Origin: Roseomonas sp. OT10 | Lineage (GTDB): Bacteria > Pseudomonadota > Alphaproteobacteria > Acetobacterales > Acetobacteraceae | NCBI RefSeq assembly: GCF_020991085.1 | Contig: NZ_CP087719.1 | Span: forward strand, 4,050,001 to 4,114,000 | Direction of reading: 5' to 3' | DNA: 64,000 nucleotides | Part shown: in pieces, positions 16,210 to 25,131 of the stretch | Position numbering within the stretch: position 1 is the stretch's first letter | How the letters are laid out: each line of letters begins with the position of its first letter | The notes under the pieces: generated by a model | The model's input: the letters and a program-made list of their open reading frames with translations, nothing else | What the model was told of the DNA's origin: nothing | Database searches by the model: none | Made by a program: the position numbers and the translations under genes

Positions 16210-18084
16210 ATGAGCCTCCCGACCGTTCCGAGCGGCGATCGTTCCGCCGCCCCCCTTTCCCCGGTGCTGGACACGGTCGGACGGGGCGGCAGCAGCGAGG
16301 CGGCCGGCAGCCTGCCGGAATGGGACCTGTCGGACCTCTATGCCGGCGCGGACGACCCGAAGCTGGCGGCCGACCTGGACTGGGCGGAGGCGGAGGCCGT
16401 GGCCTTCGAGGCGGCCCATGCCGGCAAGCTGGCCGCGCTGTCCGGCGACGCGCTGGCCGGGGCCATCGCCCGCTTCGAGCGGATCGAGGAGGTGCTGGGC
16501 CGGGCCATGTCCTTCGCCCAGCTCCGCTTCTCGGGCGACGCCACCGATGCGGAGAACGGCCGCTTCTACCAGACCATGCAGGAGCGGGCGACGGCGATCG
16601 GCAGCCACCTGATCTTTCTGACCCTGGAGCTGAACCGGCTGGAGGACGAGGTGCTGGCGAGCAAGCTCGCCGCCTCGCCCGCGCTGGCCGCCTGGGAGCC
16701 CTGGCTGCGCGACCTGCGCGTCTTCCGCGAGCACCAGCTCTCCGACGAGGTGGAGAAGCTGCTGCACGAGAAGGAGGTGACCGGCCGCGCCGCCTGGAAC
16801 CGCCTGTTCGACGAGACGATGGCGGCGATGAAGGTGAAGGTCGGCGAGGAGGAGCTGACCGTCTCCGATGCCCTGAACCGCCTCTCCGACAAGGACCGCG
16901 CGAGGCGCGAGGCGGCGGCGAAGGGCATCTCCGCCGCTTTCGGCGAGCGCATCCGGCTGTTCTCGCTGATCACCAACACCCTCGCCAAGGACAAGGAGAT
17001 CATCGACAACTGGCGCCGCTACCCCCGCCCCGGCTCGGCGCGCAACCGCGCCAACATGGTCGAGGACGAGGTGGTGGACGCGCTGGTCACCGCCGTGCGC
17101 GACGCCTATCCGCGCCTCTCCCACCGCTACTACGCGCTGAAGGCGAAGTGGCTGGGCCTCCCGAAGCTCCAGCACTGGGACCGCAACGCGCCGCTGCCGG
17201 ACGACCAGGACCGCACCATCCCCTGGCCCGAGGCGAGGACCCGCGTGCTGGACGCCTATGCCGCCTTCTCGCCGGAGCTCGCGCGGATCGGCCGGCGCTT
17301 CTTCGACAACCCCTGGATCGACGTGCCGCCGCGCCCGGGCAAGGCGGGCGGCGCCTTCGCGCACCCGACCGTGCCCGCTGTCCACCCGTATCTGCTGCTG
17401 AACTACCACGGCAAGTCGCGCGACGTGATGACGCTGGCGCATGAGCTGGGGCACGGCGTCCACCAGATCCTGGCGGCCGACCAGGGCTATCTCCGCTCCG
17501 GCACGCCGCTGACCCTGGCCGAGACGGCGAGCGTCTTCGGCGAGATGCTGACCTTCCGCGCCGTGCTGGACGCGGAGACCGATCCCGTCCGCCGCCGCAC
17601 CCTCCTCGCCGGCAAGGTCGAGGACATGCTCAACACGGTGGTGCGGCAGATCGCCTTCTACCGCTTCGAGACGCTGCTGCACGACGAGCGCCGCAAGGGC
17701 GAGCTGTCCGCCGAGCGGATCGGCGAGCTGTGGATGCAGGTGCAGACGGAGAGCCTGGGCCCGGCCTTCGAGTTCACGCCGGACTACCACGTCTACTGGG
17801 CCTATGTGCCGCACTTCGTGCACTCGCCCTTCTACGTCTACGCCTATGCCTTCGGCGACTGCCTGGTGAACGCGCTCTACGGCGTCTACCAGGCGAAGGT
17901 CGTGCCGGAGTTCGAGCGCAAGTACCTCGACCTGCTGCGCGCCGGCGGCACGCTGCGGCACAAGGAACTGCTGGCCCCCTTCGGCCTCGACGCCTCCGAC
18001 CCCGCCTTCTGGGCCAAGGGCCTGGACGTGATCGCGGGCTTCATCGCCGAGCTGGAGCGCCCGGCGCAGGAAAGGACCGCATGA
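16210..18084 (+). CDS. pepF: M3 family oligoendopeptidase F
   Basis: Cytoplasmic zinc oligopeptidase, 624 aa. The zinc site is HELGHG (LAHELGHGVHQI near residue 413) with the downstream glutamate in LAETASVFGEML, as in M3 peptidases. The C-terminal part has the PepF-type YHVYWAYVPHFVHSPFYVYAYAFG segment that closes the substrate channel. PepF enzymes cut peptides of roughly 7-17 residues. The start follows a TTGGTC/TATATC promoter-like pair in the 100-bp divergent gap from fadD. The next gene overlaps its stop (ATGA). Confidence 0.9.
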   Translation: MSLPTVPSGDRSAAPLSPVLDTVGRGGSSEAAGSLPEWDLSDLYAGADDPKLAADLDWAEAEAVAFEAAHAGKLAALSGDALAGAIARFERIEEVLGRAMSFAQLRFSGDATDAENGRFYQTMQERATAIGSHLIFLTLELNRLEDEVLASKLAASPALAAWEPWLRDLRVFREHQLSDEVEKLLHEKEVTGRAAWNRLFDETMAAMKVKVGEEELTVSDALNRLSDKDRARREAAAKGISAAFGERIRLFSLITNTLAKDKEIIDNWRRYPRPGSARNRANMVEDEVVDALVTAVRDAYPRLSHRYYALKAKWLGLPKLQHWDRNAPLPDDQDRTIPWPEARTRVLDAYAAFSPELARIGRRFFDNPWIDVPPRPGKAGGAFAHPTVPAVHPYLLLNYHGKSRDVMTLAHELGHGVHQILAADQGYLRSGTPLTLAETASVFGEMLTFRAVLDAETDPVRRRTLLAGKVEDMLNTVVRQIAFYRFETLLHDERRKGELSAERIGELWMQVQTESLGPAFEFTPDYHVYWAYVPHFVHSPFYVYAYAFGDCLVNALYGVYQAKVVPEFERKYLDLLRAGGTLRHKELLAPFGLDASDPAFWAKGLDVIAGFIAELERPAQERTA

Positions 18085-19448
18085 GCGGCAACGGCGACCA
18101 GCGGCGCGAAGGCAGCCTGTTCGGCGAGATCCGCCGCATGGCCCGCACCTCCGGCGCGGTGGGCGGCATCGCCGCCCGCGTCGCGGGGGAGCGCTACCTC
18201 GGCATCAAGACGGACAAGTCCGCCCATGCGGAGGATCTGAAGGCGGTGCTGGGCGGGCTGAAGGGCCCGATGATGAAGGTCGCCCAGCTCCTCTCCACCA
18301 TCCCCGACGCGCTGCCCGAGGAATACGCGCGCGAGCTGGCGACGCTGCAATCCAACGCGCCGCCGATGGGCTGGCCCTTCGTGCGCCGACGCATGTCTAC
18401 CGAACTCGGCCCAAGCTGGCAGTCCCGCTTCGCGAGCTTCGGGCAGGAGGCGGCGGCCGCGGCCTCGCTGGGGCAGGTCCACCGCGCCACCCTGCCCGAC
18501 GGGCGCGAGGTCGCCTGCAAGCTGCAATACCCGGACATGCCCAGCGTGGTGGAGGCGGACCTGCGCCAGCTCCGCCTCGCCATGGGCGTCTACGCCCGCA
18601 TGGACCCCGCGATCCAGAGCGGCGACGTCTACGAGGAGCTGTCGGAGCGCCTGCGCGAGGAGCTGGACTACGAGCGCGAGGCGTCGCAGATGCGGCTCTA
18701 TGGCCTCATGCTCGACGGGGTGCGGGGCGTCCGGGTGCCGGAGCCGGTGCCGGAGCTGACGACGAAGCGCCTGCTCACCATGACCTGGCTGGAGGGGCGC
18801 TCCATCCTCCAGCGGCTGGAGGAGAACCCCTCGCAGGAGGAGCGCGACGACTACGCGCGCACGCTGTTCCGCGCCTGGTACGTGCCCTTCTACCACTACG
18901 GCGTGATCCACGGCGACCCGCACCTGGGCAACTACCAGGTGCGGCAGGCGGATCACGGCATCAACCTGCTCGACTTCGGCACCATCCGCGTCTTCGCGCC
19001 GCGCTTCGTCACGGGCACGCTGATGCTGTTCGAGGCGATCGAGGAGGGCGACGACGACAAGGCCGCGCACGCCTTCGAGAAATGGGGCTTCCCCGACCTG
19101 AAGCGCGAGACGATGGAGGTCCTGATGAAATGGGCCCGCTTCGTCCACGAGCCCCTCCTCGACGACCGAGACCGCCCGATCCAGGAGACGGACGACCCGA
19201 TGTACGGCCGCCGCGTCGCCGAGGAGGTGCATGCCGGCCTCAAGCGCACCGGCGGCGTCCGCCCGCCGCGCGAGTTCGTGCTGATGGACCGCGCCACCGT
19301 CGGGCTGGGCAGCGTCTTCCTACGCCTCAAGGCGCGGGTGAACTGGCGGCGCATGTTCCGCGAGCTGATCGAGGGCTACGACGAGGCGGCCCTCGCCGCC
19401 CGCCAGGCCGAGGCGCTGCGCCGTGCTGGTGTTCCCGGCGCGGCCTAG
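18081..19448 (+). CDS. ABC1/ADCK (UbiB-like) atypical kinase
   Basis: 455-residue member of the ABC1/ADCK/UbiB protein-kinase-like family, linked in bacteria to quinone and lipid homeostasis. The N-terminal family helix reads GPMMKVAQLLSTIPDALPEEYA (KxAQ where classic members have KxGQ), followed by the alanine-rich nucleotide loop AAAAASLGQVHRA, lysine in VACKLQYP, EELDYEREA, the catalytic-loop region HYGVIHGDPHLGNYQV and metal-binding DFGTIR. The start overlaps the pepF stop (ATGA). The deacetylase gene begins 26 bp before its end. A role in ubiquinone supply is inferred from family only. Confidence 0.85.
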   Translation: MSGNGDQRREGSLFGEIRRMARTSGAVGGIAARVAGERYLGIKTDKSAHAEDLKAVLGGLKGPMMKVAQLLSTIPDALPEEYARELATLQSNAPPMGWPFVRRRMSTELGPSWQSRFASFGQEAAAAASLGQVHRATLPDGREVACKLQYPDMPSVVEADLRQLRLAMGVYARMDPAIQSGDVYEELSERLREELDYEREASQMRLYGLMLDGVRGVRVPEPVPELTTKRLLTMTWLEGRSILQRLEENPSQEERDDYARTLFRAWYVPFYHYGVIHGDPHLGNYQVRQADHGINLLDFGTIRVFAPRFVTGTLMLFEAIEEGDDDKAAHAFEKWGFPDLKRETMEVLMKWARFVHEPLLDDRDRPIQETDDPMYGRRVAEEVHAGLKRTGGVRPPREFVLMDRATVGLGSVFLRLKARVNWRRMFRELIEGYDEAALAARQAEALRRAGVPGAA

Positions 19449-20331
19449 CACCCCGCAGCCCCCGTCCGGGATGGCCGGGCCACCCCGCTGGGTGCCGACC
19501 CCGGCGGTGCGCGCCTCGCTCTGGCTGCACGGCGCCGGGCTGCTGGCCCTGGGGGCTGCACCGGGGGTCTGGCCCTGGGTGCTGGGCGTGCTGGCGGCCG
19601 ACCATGCGGTGCTGGGGCTGGTCGGCATGCGGCCGCGCAGCACGCTGCTGGGCCCCAACCTCTCGCGCCTGCCGCCCGCCAGCGCGGCGCGCGGCGAGGT
19701 GGCGCTGACCTTCGACGACGGTCCGCACCCCGGGGTGACGCCACGCGTCCTCGACCTGCTGGAGACGGCGGGCGCCACGGCCTCCTTCTTCCTGATCGGC
19801 GAGCGGGCCACCCGGCATCCGGCACTGGTGCGGGAGATCCTGCGGCGCGGCCACGACGTCCAGAACCACACCCAGACCCATCCGCTGAGCTTCGCCCTGC
19901 GCGGGCCCTTCGCCCAGCGGCGGGAGATCCTGCGCGCGCAGGCCGCGCTGATGCAGGCGGGCGCCGAGGCGCCGCGCTTCTTCCGCCCCCCGGCGGGGCT
20001 GCGCAACCCGCTGCTGGACCCGGTGCTGGCGGGCGCCGGGCTGGGCTACGTCTCCTGGACCCGGCGCGGGGCCGACGCGCTGCTGGCGGATGCGGATCGC
20101 GTGCTGCGCCGCCTGCTGCAAGGGCTGGCAGCAGGAGACATCCTGCTGCTGCACGACGGGACATGGCGGAAGGACGCCGCCGGGCAGCCGGTGATCCTGA
20201 CGGTGCTGCCGCGCCTGCTCGCGGCGCTGGACGCCGCCGGGCTGCGCGGCGTGTCGCTGACCCGGGCCCTGGCCGGGCCGCTTCGCCCGGAGGTGCAGGA
20301 GTCCCTCCGGCAGCAGCGATCCGCCGCATGA
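19423..20331 (+). CDS. Membrane-anchored polysaccharide deacetylase (NodB domain)
   Basis: 302-residue carbohydrate esterase family 4 protein, removing acetyl groups from GlcNAc-type polymers. NodB motifs: LTFDDGPHPG near residue 92 (catalytic base and metal Asp), HTQTH near 148 (metal histidines), RFFRPPAGLRNP near 186 and DILLLHDG near 239. Before the domain are two hydrophobic stretches (SLWLHGAGLLALGAAPGVW and VLGVLAADHAVLGLVGM), so it is probably bound to the inner membrane. The GTG at 19423 overlaps the preceding gene by 26 bp; an ATG at 19471 is a shorter choice with no better ribosome site. Repeat copy 2 follows about 100 bp later. Confidence 0.82.
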   Translation: MLVFPARPSTPQPPSGMAGPPRWVPTPAVRASLWLHGAGLLALGAAPGVWPWVLGVLAADHAVLGLVGMRPRSTLLGPNLSRLPPASAARGEVALTFDDGPHPGVTPRVLDLLETAGATASFFLIGERATRHPALVREILRRGHDVQNHTQTHPLSFALRGPFAQRREILRAQAALMQAGAEAPRFFRPPAGLRNPLLDPVLAGAGLGYVSWTRRGADALLADADRVLRRLLQGLAAGDILLLHDGTWRKDAAGQPVILTVLPRLLAALDAAGLRGVSLTRALAGPLRPEVQESLRQQRSAA

Positions 20332-20437
20332 TCCCGGATGTCCGGGCGCAAGGCCGGGGACGCCCTCCCCCCTTCCGCACCCCGGGCCCCTGCGGGAGTC
20401 TGGCACTCGCGACAAGGGTCGGACGACGGACTGAAGC

Positions 20438-20840
20438 GAACGACGCGATGCCCTGGTCCGTGCCGGCGCGGGGGGGGGGGCGCCCGTGGCCCGGGGGCAA
20501 GGCTCTGCCTCGCCCCCGTACCCCCACTCCGCCAGGACCCTGCGGGCCCTGGACCCGATCAGCGCTGCCGCGGGATAGCCTGCGACGGGGTCGATGCGCC
20601 GAGGAGCCATGCTCCTCGGCAGGTACGGCCTCTGTTCTCGCTGACGCCTTTGAAGCTTTTTCGGAGTCCCGCCTGTCCGAGCTCCGTCAGGGTTCAGCCC
20701 GGAGGCTGACGTTCACCGCGAAGAGCCAACTCCCAGCGGGGACCGGGGCCCGCTTGTGGCCCCGGCAGGGGAGGGTCTGGGAGGGGACGGCGTCCCCTCC
20801 CAGTCCGACGCCGGAACACCATAGCACAACGGGCCAGGCC
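20438..20840 (-). repeat. Interspersed structured repeat, copy 2 (reverse)
   Basis: Same element as copy 1 in opposite orientation, between the convergent deacetylase and D-aminopeptidase genes. Contains all conserved hairpins, with the GGAGGGGACG/CGTCCCCTCC palindrome at the right end near 20786. Near its left end a run of 11 G residues (20470-20480) interrupts the conserved stretch, a likely expansion or sequencing-sensitive spot. The terminal CGGCGGGATG-type sequences are diverged (left end reads ACGACGCGATG). Confidence 0.88.
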
Positions 20841-20860
20841 GGCGAATCGCGCGGTGCCTG

Positions 20861-22417
20861 TCAGCCGATGCGGCGGTAATCCAGCCCGCGGGCCAGCCAG
20901 CAGCCCAGGGTGAGGCCCTCGATCCCGCCGGTTGCGTCGCGGCGGAAGGCGAGGGTCCAGTCGCCCGGCGGGGTATGATCCAGGGCGCGCGGGCAGGGCA
21001 GCGCCCAGAGGTCGGGCCCGATCGGCTCCAGCAGTTCCATGCGGCCCTGGCCCAGGAAGCCGGAGAAGCCACCATAGAGGACGCCGCCGGCATCCACGAC
21101 CGTCACCTCCGCCTCCAGCTCGGCGCAGCGGTAGCGGCCGGCGATGTCCGTCGCGGCGGCGCCGTCGCAGGGTTGCAGGCGGGTGCTCTGGTTCTCTTGC
21201 GGCCGGTCCATCCACAGCCCGTCCGCGGCCTGGCGCAGCCGGGTGCGCCCGTTGTCGGCGCTGCCGTCCTCGCGCAGCTCCAGCCGTTCCGCCGAATGGC
21301 CGTAGCGCAGGCGCAGCGTACCGGGGCCGGCGGCGTCGATGCGGACGGCGAGGCCGCTTTCCGGCTCGCGATAGGCGCCCAGCCAGCTGGGCGGCAGCAC
21401 GGGCTCCGGCGCGGCCGGCCGCGCCTCGCCCAGCACGGCCGCGAGCAGATCCAGCGCGGCCGCGTGGGCGTCGGAGAGGTGGTTGAACATCACCACCACC
21501 GAGACGCGCTCCGCCGGCAGGTAGAAGCGGTGGCTACGCCAGCCGCGCAGGGCGCCGCCATGGCCGGTCAGCGCCCGTCCGAACTCCTGCCCGCGGCCCA
21601 GCCCGAAGCCGTAGGGCGCCGACGCGCCGCCGGCGAAGGCGACGGGCACCGAGAGCCGCCGGTAGAGCGAATCCGGATCGTCGCGGGTGGCGTCGATCCA
21701 GCGCTCCCAGGCGATCATGTCGTCCAGGCTGGCGCCCAGCCCGGCATCGCCGGTCCACAGCACGCGATTCTCCGCCGCCCGGAAACCGCCGGCCTGGCTG
21801 CCCTCGTAGCCCTCCGTCCCGTCGGGCATGGCGCGGGTGTCGGCGGCGAGGAGGGCGCCGCCCATGCCGGCACGGTCGAGGACGTGGCTCCGCAGCAGCT
21901 CCCCGAAGCCGCGGCCGGTGCGCTCCTGCAGGATGTCGGAGAGCAGGCGGAAGTTCTGGTTGACGTAGGAATAGCGCGTGCCCGGCGCGAAATGCAGGGT
22001 GCGGGTGCCGGCGATGACCCGCTCCGCCTCGGCATCGCCGAAGGGCGCCTCGGCCGGCGATCCGTGCAGCATCGCCACCGCCCAGTAGTCGCGCAGCCCG
22101 GACTGGTTGTGGCACAGGTGCAGGATGCCCGGCGCCGGTTGCTCCAGCCGCGGCAGCCGGGCGCGCAGGTCGCCGTCCAGCACCGTGGGGTCCGGGAAGG
22201 CGTCCAGCAGCGTCGCGCAGGTGAACTGCTTGGTGAGGGAGCACATCCGGAACAGCGTCCGCGGCGTGAAGGCGATCCGCCGCTCGGCATTGGCCCAGCC
22301 CCAGGCATGGCGGGCGACCACCTCGCCCCGGCGCAGTATGGCGGCCGCGCCGCCCGGTCCGGGATAGGCGCGCGGGAGGGCGGCGAGGGCGCGGTCGAGG
22401 GCGGCGGCATCGGTCAT
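20861..22417 (-). CDS. dap: D-aminopeptidase, penicillin-recognising serine hydrolase
   Basis: 518-residue serine hydrolase of the class C beta-lactamase/D-aminopeptidase fold. Active-site SxxK is S60-L-T-K63 in FRMCSLTKQFT and the YxN motif is Y151-V-N153 in RYSYVNQNF, within two residues of the positions known for the 520-residue Ochrobactrum D-aminopeptidase; the HGG motif is in TGHGGAL. The C-terminal 190 residues would be the two lipocalin-like barrel domains of that enzyme. It releases D-amino acids from the N-terminus of peptides. No signal peptide is seen, so it is cytoplasmic. Diverges from the M20 amidase with a 90-bp gap. Confidence 0.82.
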   Translation of the reverse strand: MTDAAALDRALAALPRAYPGPGGAAAILRRGEVVARHAWGWANAERRIAFTPRTLFRMCSLTKQFTCATLLDAFPDPTVLDGDLRARLPRLEQPAPGILHLCHNQSGLRDYWAVAMLHGSPAEAPFGDAEAERVIAGTRTLHFAPGTRYSYVNQNFRLLSDILQERTGRGFGELLRSHVLDRAGMGGALLAADTRAMPDGTEGYEGSQAGGFRAAENRVLWTGDAGLGASLDDMIAWERWIDATRDDPDSLYRRLSVPVAFAGGASAPYGFGLGRGQEFGRALTGHGGALRGWRSHRFYLPAERVSVVVMFNHLSDAHAAALDLLAAVLGEARPAAPEPVLPPSWLGAYREPESGLAVRIDAAGPGTLRLRYGHSAERLELREDGSADNGRTRLRQAADGLWMDRPQENQSTRLQPCDGAAATDIAGRYRCAELEAEVTVVDAGGVLYGGFSGFLGQGRMELLEPIGPDLWALPCPRALDHTPPGDWTLAFRRDATGGIEGLTLGCWLARGLDYRRIG

Positions 22418-22507
22418 GCCCGGCAGTGTTGCGGCTGGCGCGGCCGGCCGCCAGTGCCGGACGCGAGGCTCTTGTCCCGGCGGCGGGCGCCCGCCACCCT
22501 GCCGGGC

Positions 22508-23710
22508 ATGCCGATCCAGCCTGACACCGACCGCTTCCTCGCCGACCTGAACGCGCTCCGCCGCATCGGGGCGTACAGGACGGGCGTCCACCGCCCGACC
22601 TTCTCGCCCGAGGACATGGAGTCCCGCCGCTGGCTGATGGAGCGCATGGCCGAGGCGGGGCTGGAGCCCACCATCGACGGCATCGGCAACGTCTACGGCC
22701 GCCATCCCGGGCCGGGGCCGAAGCTGCTCGCCGGCAGCCACATCGAATCGCAGAACCAGGCGGGCTGGCTGGACGGGGCGCTGGGCGTCGTCTCCGCGCT
22801 CGCCCTGGCCCGCGCCGGGCTGCCGGTGGACGTGGTCGCCTTCGCCGACGAGGAGGGGCACTACGGCTCCTTCATCGGCTCGCGCTCCTTCACCGGGCTG
22901 CTGGAGGAGGCGGAGATCGACCGCCTCGCCAACCGCTACCACGGCAAGCCGCTGCGCGACGCGCTGGCCGAGGCGGGGCTGGCCGGCAAGCCGCGCCTCG
23001 CCCTGGAGGAAGGCCGCCACAAGGGCTTCCTGGAGATGCACATCGAGCAGGGCACGACGCTGGAGAATGCGGGCGAGCAGGTGGGCGTCGTCACCGGCAT
23101 CGTGGCGATCTGGCAGTACCGCATCCTGTTCGAGGGCATGCAGGACCATGCCGGCGGCACCACCATGATCGAGCGCCGGGATGCCGGCCTCGCCGCCGTG
23201 CGGATGCTGGCCTGGCTGGACGCGGAGTTCCCGAAGCATTGCGGCGAGCGCACCGTCTGGACCTGCGGCCGCATCGCCCTGGAGCCCGGTGCGCCCTCGA
23301 TCATCCCGGGCAGCGCCGAGGTGCTGTTCCAGTTCCGCGACATCTCCATGGAGGTACTGGAGCGCCTCGACGGCGTGCTGCGCCGCGCCGTGTGGGAGAG
23401 CAACCGGCGCGAGCGCTGCACCGCCACGCTGGAGGTGGTGAGCCAGTCGAAGCCCGCCCTCTGCGACCCGGGGCTCCAGGCGGCTCTGGCCGGGGCCGCG
23501 GAGGCCCTGGCGCCGGGACGGTGGCGCCACATGCCCTCCGGCGCCGGGCACGACGCCCAGTATTTGGCGCGGAAGATGCCGGCGGCGATGCTCTTCGTGC
23601 CCTCGATCGGCGGCATCAGCCACCACTGGGCGGAGGATACGAAGCCCGAGGACCTCGCCATGGGCCTGCGCGTCCTGGCCGAGGGCGCGCGACGCTACCT
23701 GGAGGGGTAG
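22508..23710 (+). CDS. M20-family amidase (N-carbamoyl-L-amino acid hydrolase/allantoate amidohydrolase type)
   Basis: 400-residue zinc amidohydrolase of the Zn-dependent hydantoinase/carbamoylase group. Metal ligands are visible in AGSHIESQNQAGWLDGALGVV near residue 78 (His and Asp), FADEEGHYGSFIGSRSF near 115 (tandem Glu) and EMHIEQGTTLE near 180 (His), with the C-terminal histidine in GGISHHWAEDTKPEDL. The central lid domain (TGIVAIWQYRILFEGMQDHAGGTTM) is the dimerisation domain. Such enzymes hydrolyse N-carbamoyl amino acids or allantoate and related ureido compounds. Which one cannot be decided here: no purine or hydantoin gene is next to it. Confidence 0.82.
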   Translation: MPIQPDTDRFLADLNALRRIGAYRTGVHRPTFSPEDMESRRWLMERMAEAGLEPTIDGIGNVYGRHPGPGPKLLAGSHIESQNQAGWLDGALGVVSALALARAGLPVDVVAFADEEGHYGSFIGSRSFTGLLEEAEIDRLANRYHGKPLRDALAEAGLAGKPRLALEEGRHKGFLEMHIEQGTTLENAGEQVGVVTGIVAIWQYRILFEGMQDHAGGTTMIERRDAGLAAVRMLAWLDAEFPKHCGERTVWTCGRIALEPGAPSIIPGSAEVLFQFRDISMEVLERLDGVLRRAVWESNRRERCTATLEVVSQSKPALCDPGLQAALAGAAEALAPGRWRHMPSGAGHDAQYLARKMPAAMLFVPSIGGISHHWAEDTKPEDLAMGLRVLAEGARRYLEG

Positions 23711-23790
23711 CCGGCGAGGGGTAGCCGGCGCGCGGCGCCGGCGGCCCCTCCCCGGGGGCCGGCACCGCCGCGGGGATACGGAGGTCCGCT

Positions 23791-24249
23791 TCAGGGATCC
23801 TCGGACTTCCAGCTCAGGTAGATGCCGACGTCGCCCGGCTTGCCCTCCGGGTAGTCCATGATGACGGGGCGCACCACGAAGCCGCGCGGCTGCAGCTCGC
23901 GCCGGTAGAAGTCGTAGGCGCGGGCGGCGAAGCCATCCAGCCGCGTGTGCCAGTCCGGCTGGCCGCTGGTGACGGAGCGGCCGCTATCCGTCATCCAGTC
24001 CGAGGGGAAGCGCATCACCAGCACCTCCCGCTCGCCCCGCATCGCCGCCCGGCGGATCAGGGTCTGCAGCCGCTCCAGCGCATCCGGCGGCACCTGGCGC
24101 TCGCGGAAGGCGCGGTGGAGCGCGCCGCGCTCCTGCCGGCGCTGCTGCGCGGCGCGGCGCGCCTCCTCCGCCTGCTCCGCCCGCCGGCGGTCCATCCAGG
24201 CGCGGATGCTGGCGGCGTCGAAGGAGAAGTCCGATCCCTGGTCGCTCAT
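23791..24249 (-). CDS. Hypothetical cytoplasmic protein with charged coiled-coil
   Basis: 152 residues, not recognised. After an acidic start (MSDQGSDFSFDAASIRAWMDRR) comes a strongly charged helix rich in Arg, Glu, Ala and Gln (about residues 20-50), likely a coiled coil. A compact C-terminal domain follows, with LMRFPSDWMTDSGR-like and RAYDFYRRELQPRGFVVRPVIMDYPEGKPGDVGIYLSW segments that look like a mixed alpha/beta fold. No signal peptide or membrane segment. A longer start at 24285 is open, but the ATG at 24249 begins the conserved-looking part. It sits alone downstream of the TIGR02186 gene, 57 bp away. Composition matches its neighbours. Confidence 0.6.
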   Translation of the reverse strand: MSDQGSDFSFDAASIRAWMDRRRAEQAEEARRAAQQRRQERGALHRAFRERQVPPDALERLQTLIRRAAMRGEREVLVMRFPSDWMTDSGRSVTSGQPDWHTRLDGFAARAYDFYRRELQPRGFVVRPVIMDYPEGKPGDVGIYLSWKSEDP

Positions 24250-24306
24250 GCGGCCATTGTCGGACGAAGCGGCGCGCCGAGCCACCCCGGCCGGGGCCGC
24301 CCGCCG

Positions 24307-25131
24307 TCAGCGCCGGAACAGCACGCTGCCCAGCCAGCCGGCCCCGGCGGCCAGCAGGACGCAGGCCAGGCCGTAGAGCAGAGGCGCGCTGCGCGACACG
24401 TCGGCGATCTGGGCCGCGGTGCCGATTCGCTGGACGCGGAAGGCCAGCTCCTGCCGCGCCGCCACCCGGCCGCCGCGGATCAGCAGCACCTGCACGATGT
24501 AGTCGCCCGTCGGCACGGTGGAGGGCAGCGGCAGCCGCACGTGGAACAGCCGCCCGCCGGACACCTCGACCGGGGCCTCGTCCTCGTTCCACAGCTCGGC
24601 CGCCTGCTTGCGCTCGACCAGCGCCTCGCGGAACTCCGGGTCGGGACGGCCGATGGCGCGGCGCGCCAGGGCGTTGAGGCCGAGCTGCAGCTCGCGCCGC
24701 TCCGGCTGCTCCAGCAGGGCGCGCAGCGGCGCGGTGCCGGTCAGCGCGTACCAGGACGGCACGTCCTCGAACTGCGCCGAGGGACCGTTGAGCCAGATCC
24801 CCAGAACCCGCACCCGGCGCCGCACCACCGTGACCTGCGCCGGGCCCTGGGCGACCACGAGGATGTTGTCCCCGTCCGGGCCCAGCAGGCGCTCCGTGGC
24901 GCCGAAGACGAGCAGGTCGGTGCCCGCGAAGGCGGTCGTCACCTCGATCCGGCCCGCGCCCAGCTCGGCCACCAGGGCCGGGGCGCCCGGCGCGGCAGGC
25001 GCGGCCGGCGGCGGCAGGGGGATGGGCGCGCCGGGCGCCTGTGCCAGGGCCGGGATGCCCGGCGACAGGGCGCCCAGCAGCAGCGCCGCCAGGCAGAGGC
25101 CGCGGGCGACGGGACGCCGGCTGCGGCTCAT
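24307..25131 (-). CDS. TIGR02186-type exported membrane-anchored protein, TauE partner
   Basis: 274 residues: signal peptide (GLCLAALLLGALSPGIPALAQ), a proline/alanine-rich linker, an exported beta-rich domain (IEVTTAFAGTDLLVFGATERL, then VVRRRVRVLGIWLNG and a GDYIVQVLLIRGGRV strand) and one C-terminal membrane helix (LLYGLACVLLAAGAGWLGSVLF). This is the architecture of the TIGR02186 family, usually encoded next to a TauE/SafE permease as here. The start codon overlaps the TauE stop (ATGA on the minus strand). Probable role: periplasmic accessory of that exporter (inference). Confidence 0.78.
   Translation of the reverse strand: MSRSRRPVARGLCLAALLLGALSPGIPALAQAPGAPIPLPPPAAPAAPGAPALVAELGAGRIEVTTAFAGTDLLVFGATERLLGPDGDNILVVAQGPAQVTVVRRRVRVLGIWLNGPSAQFEDVPSWYALTGTAPLRALLEQPERRELQLGLNALARRAIGRPDPEFREALVERKQAAELWNEDEAPVEVSGGRLFHVRLPLPSTVPTGDYIVQVLLIRGGRVAARQELAFRVQRIGTAAQIADVSRSAPLLYGLACVLLAAGAGWLGSVLFRR

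Noticed and set aside
20470-20480. Phase-variable G tract of 11 bases
   Set aside because: It lies in non-coding repeat copy 2, not in a gene or promoter, so phase variation has no obvious target.
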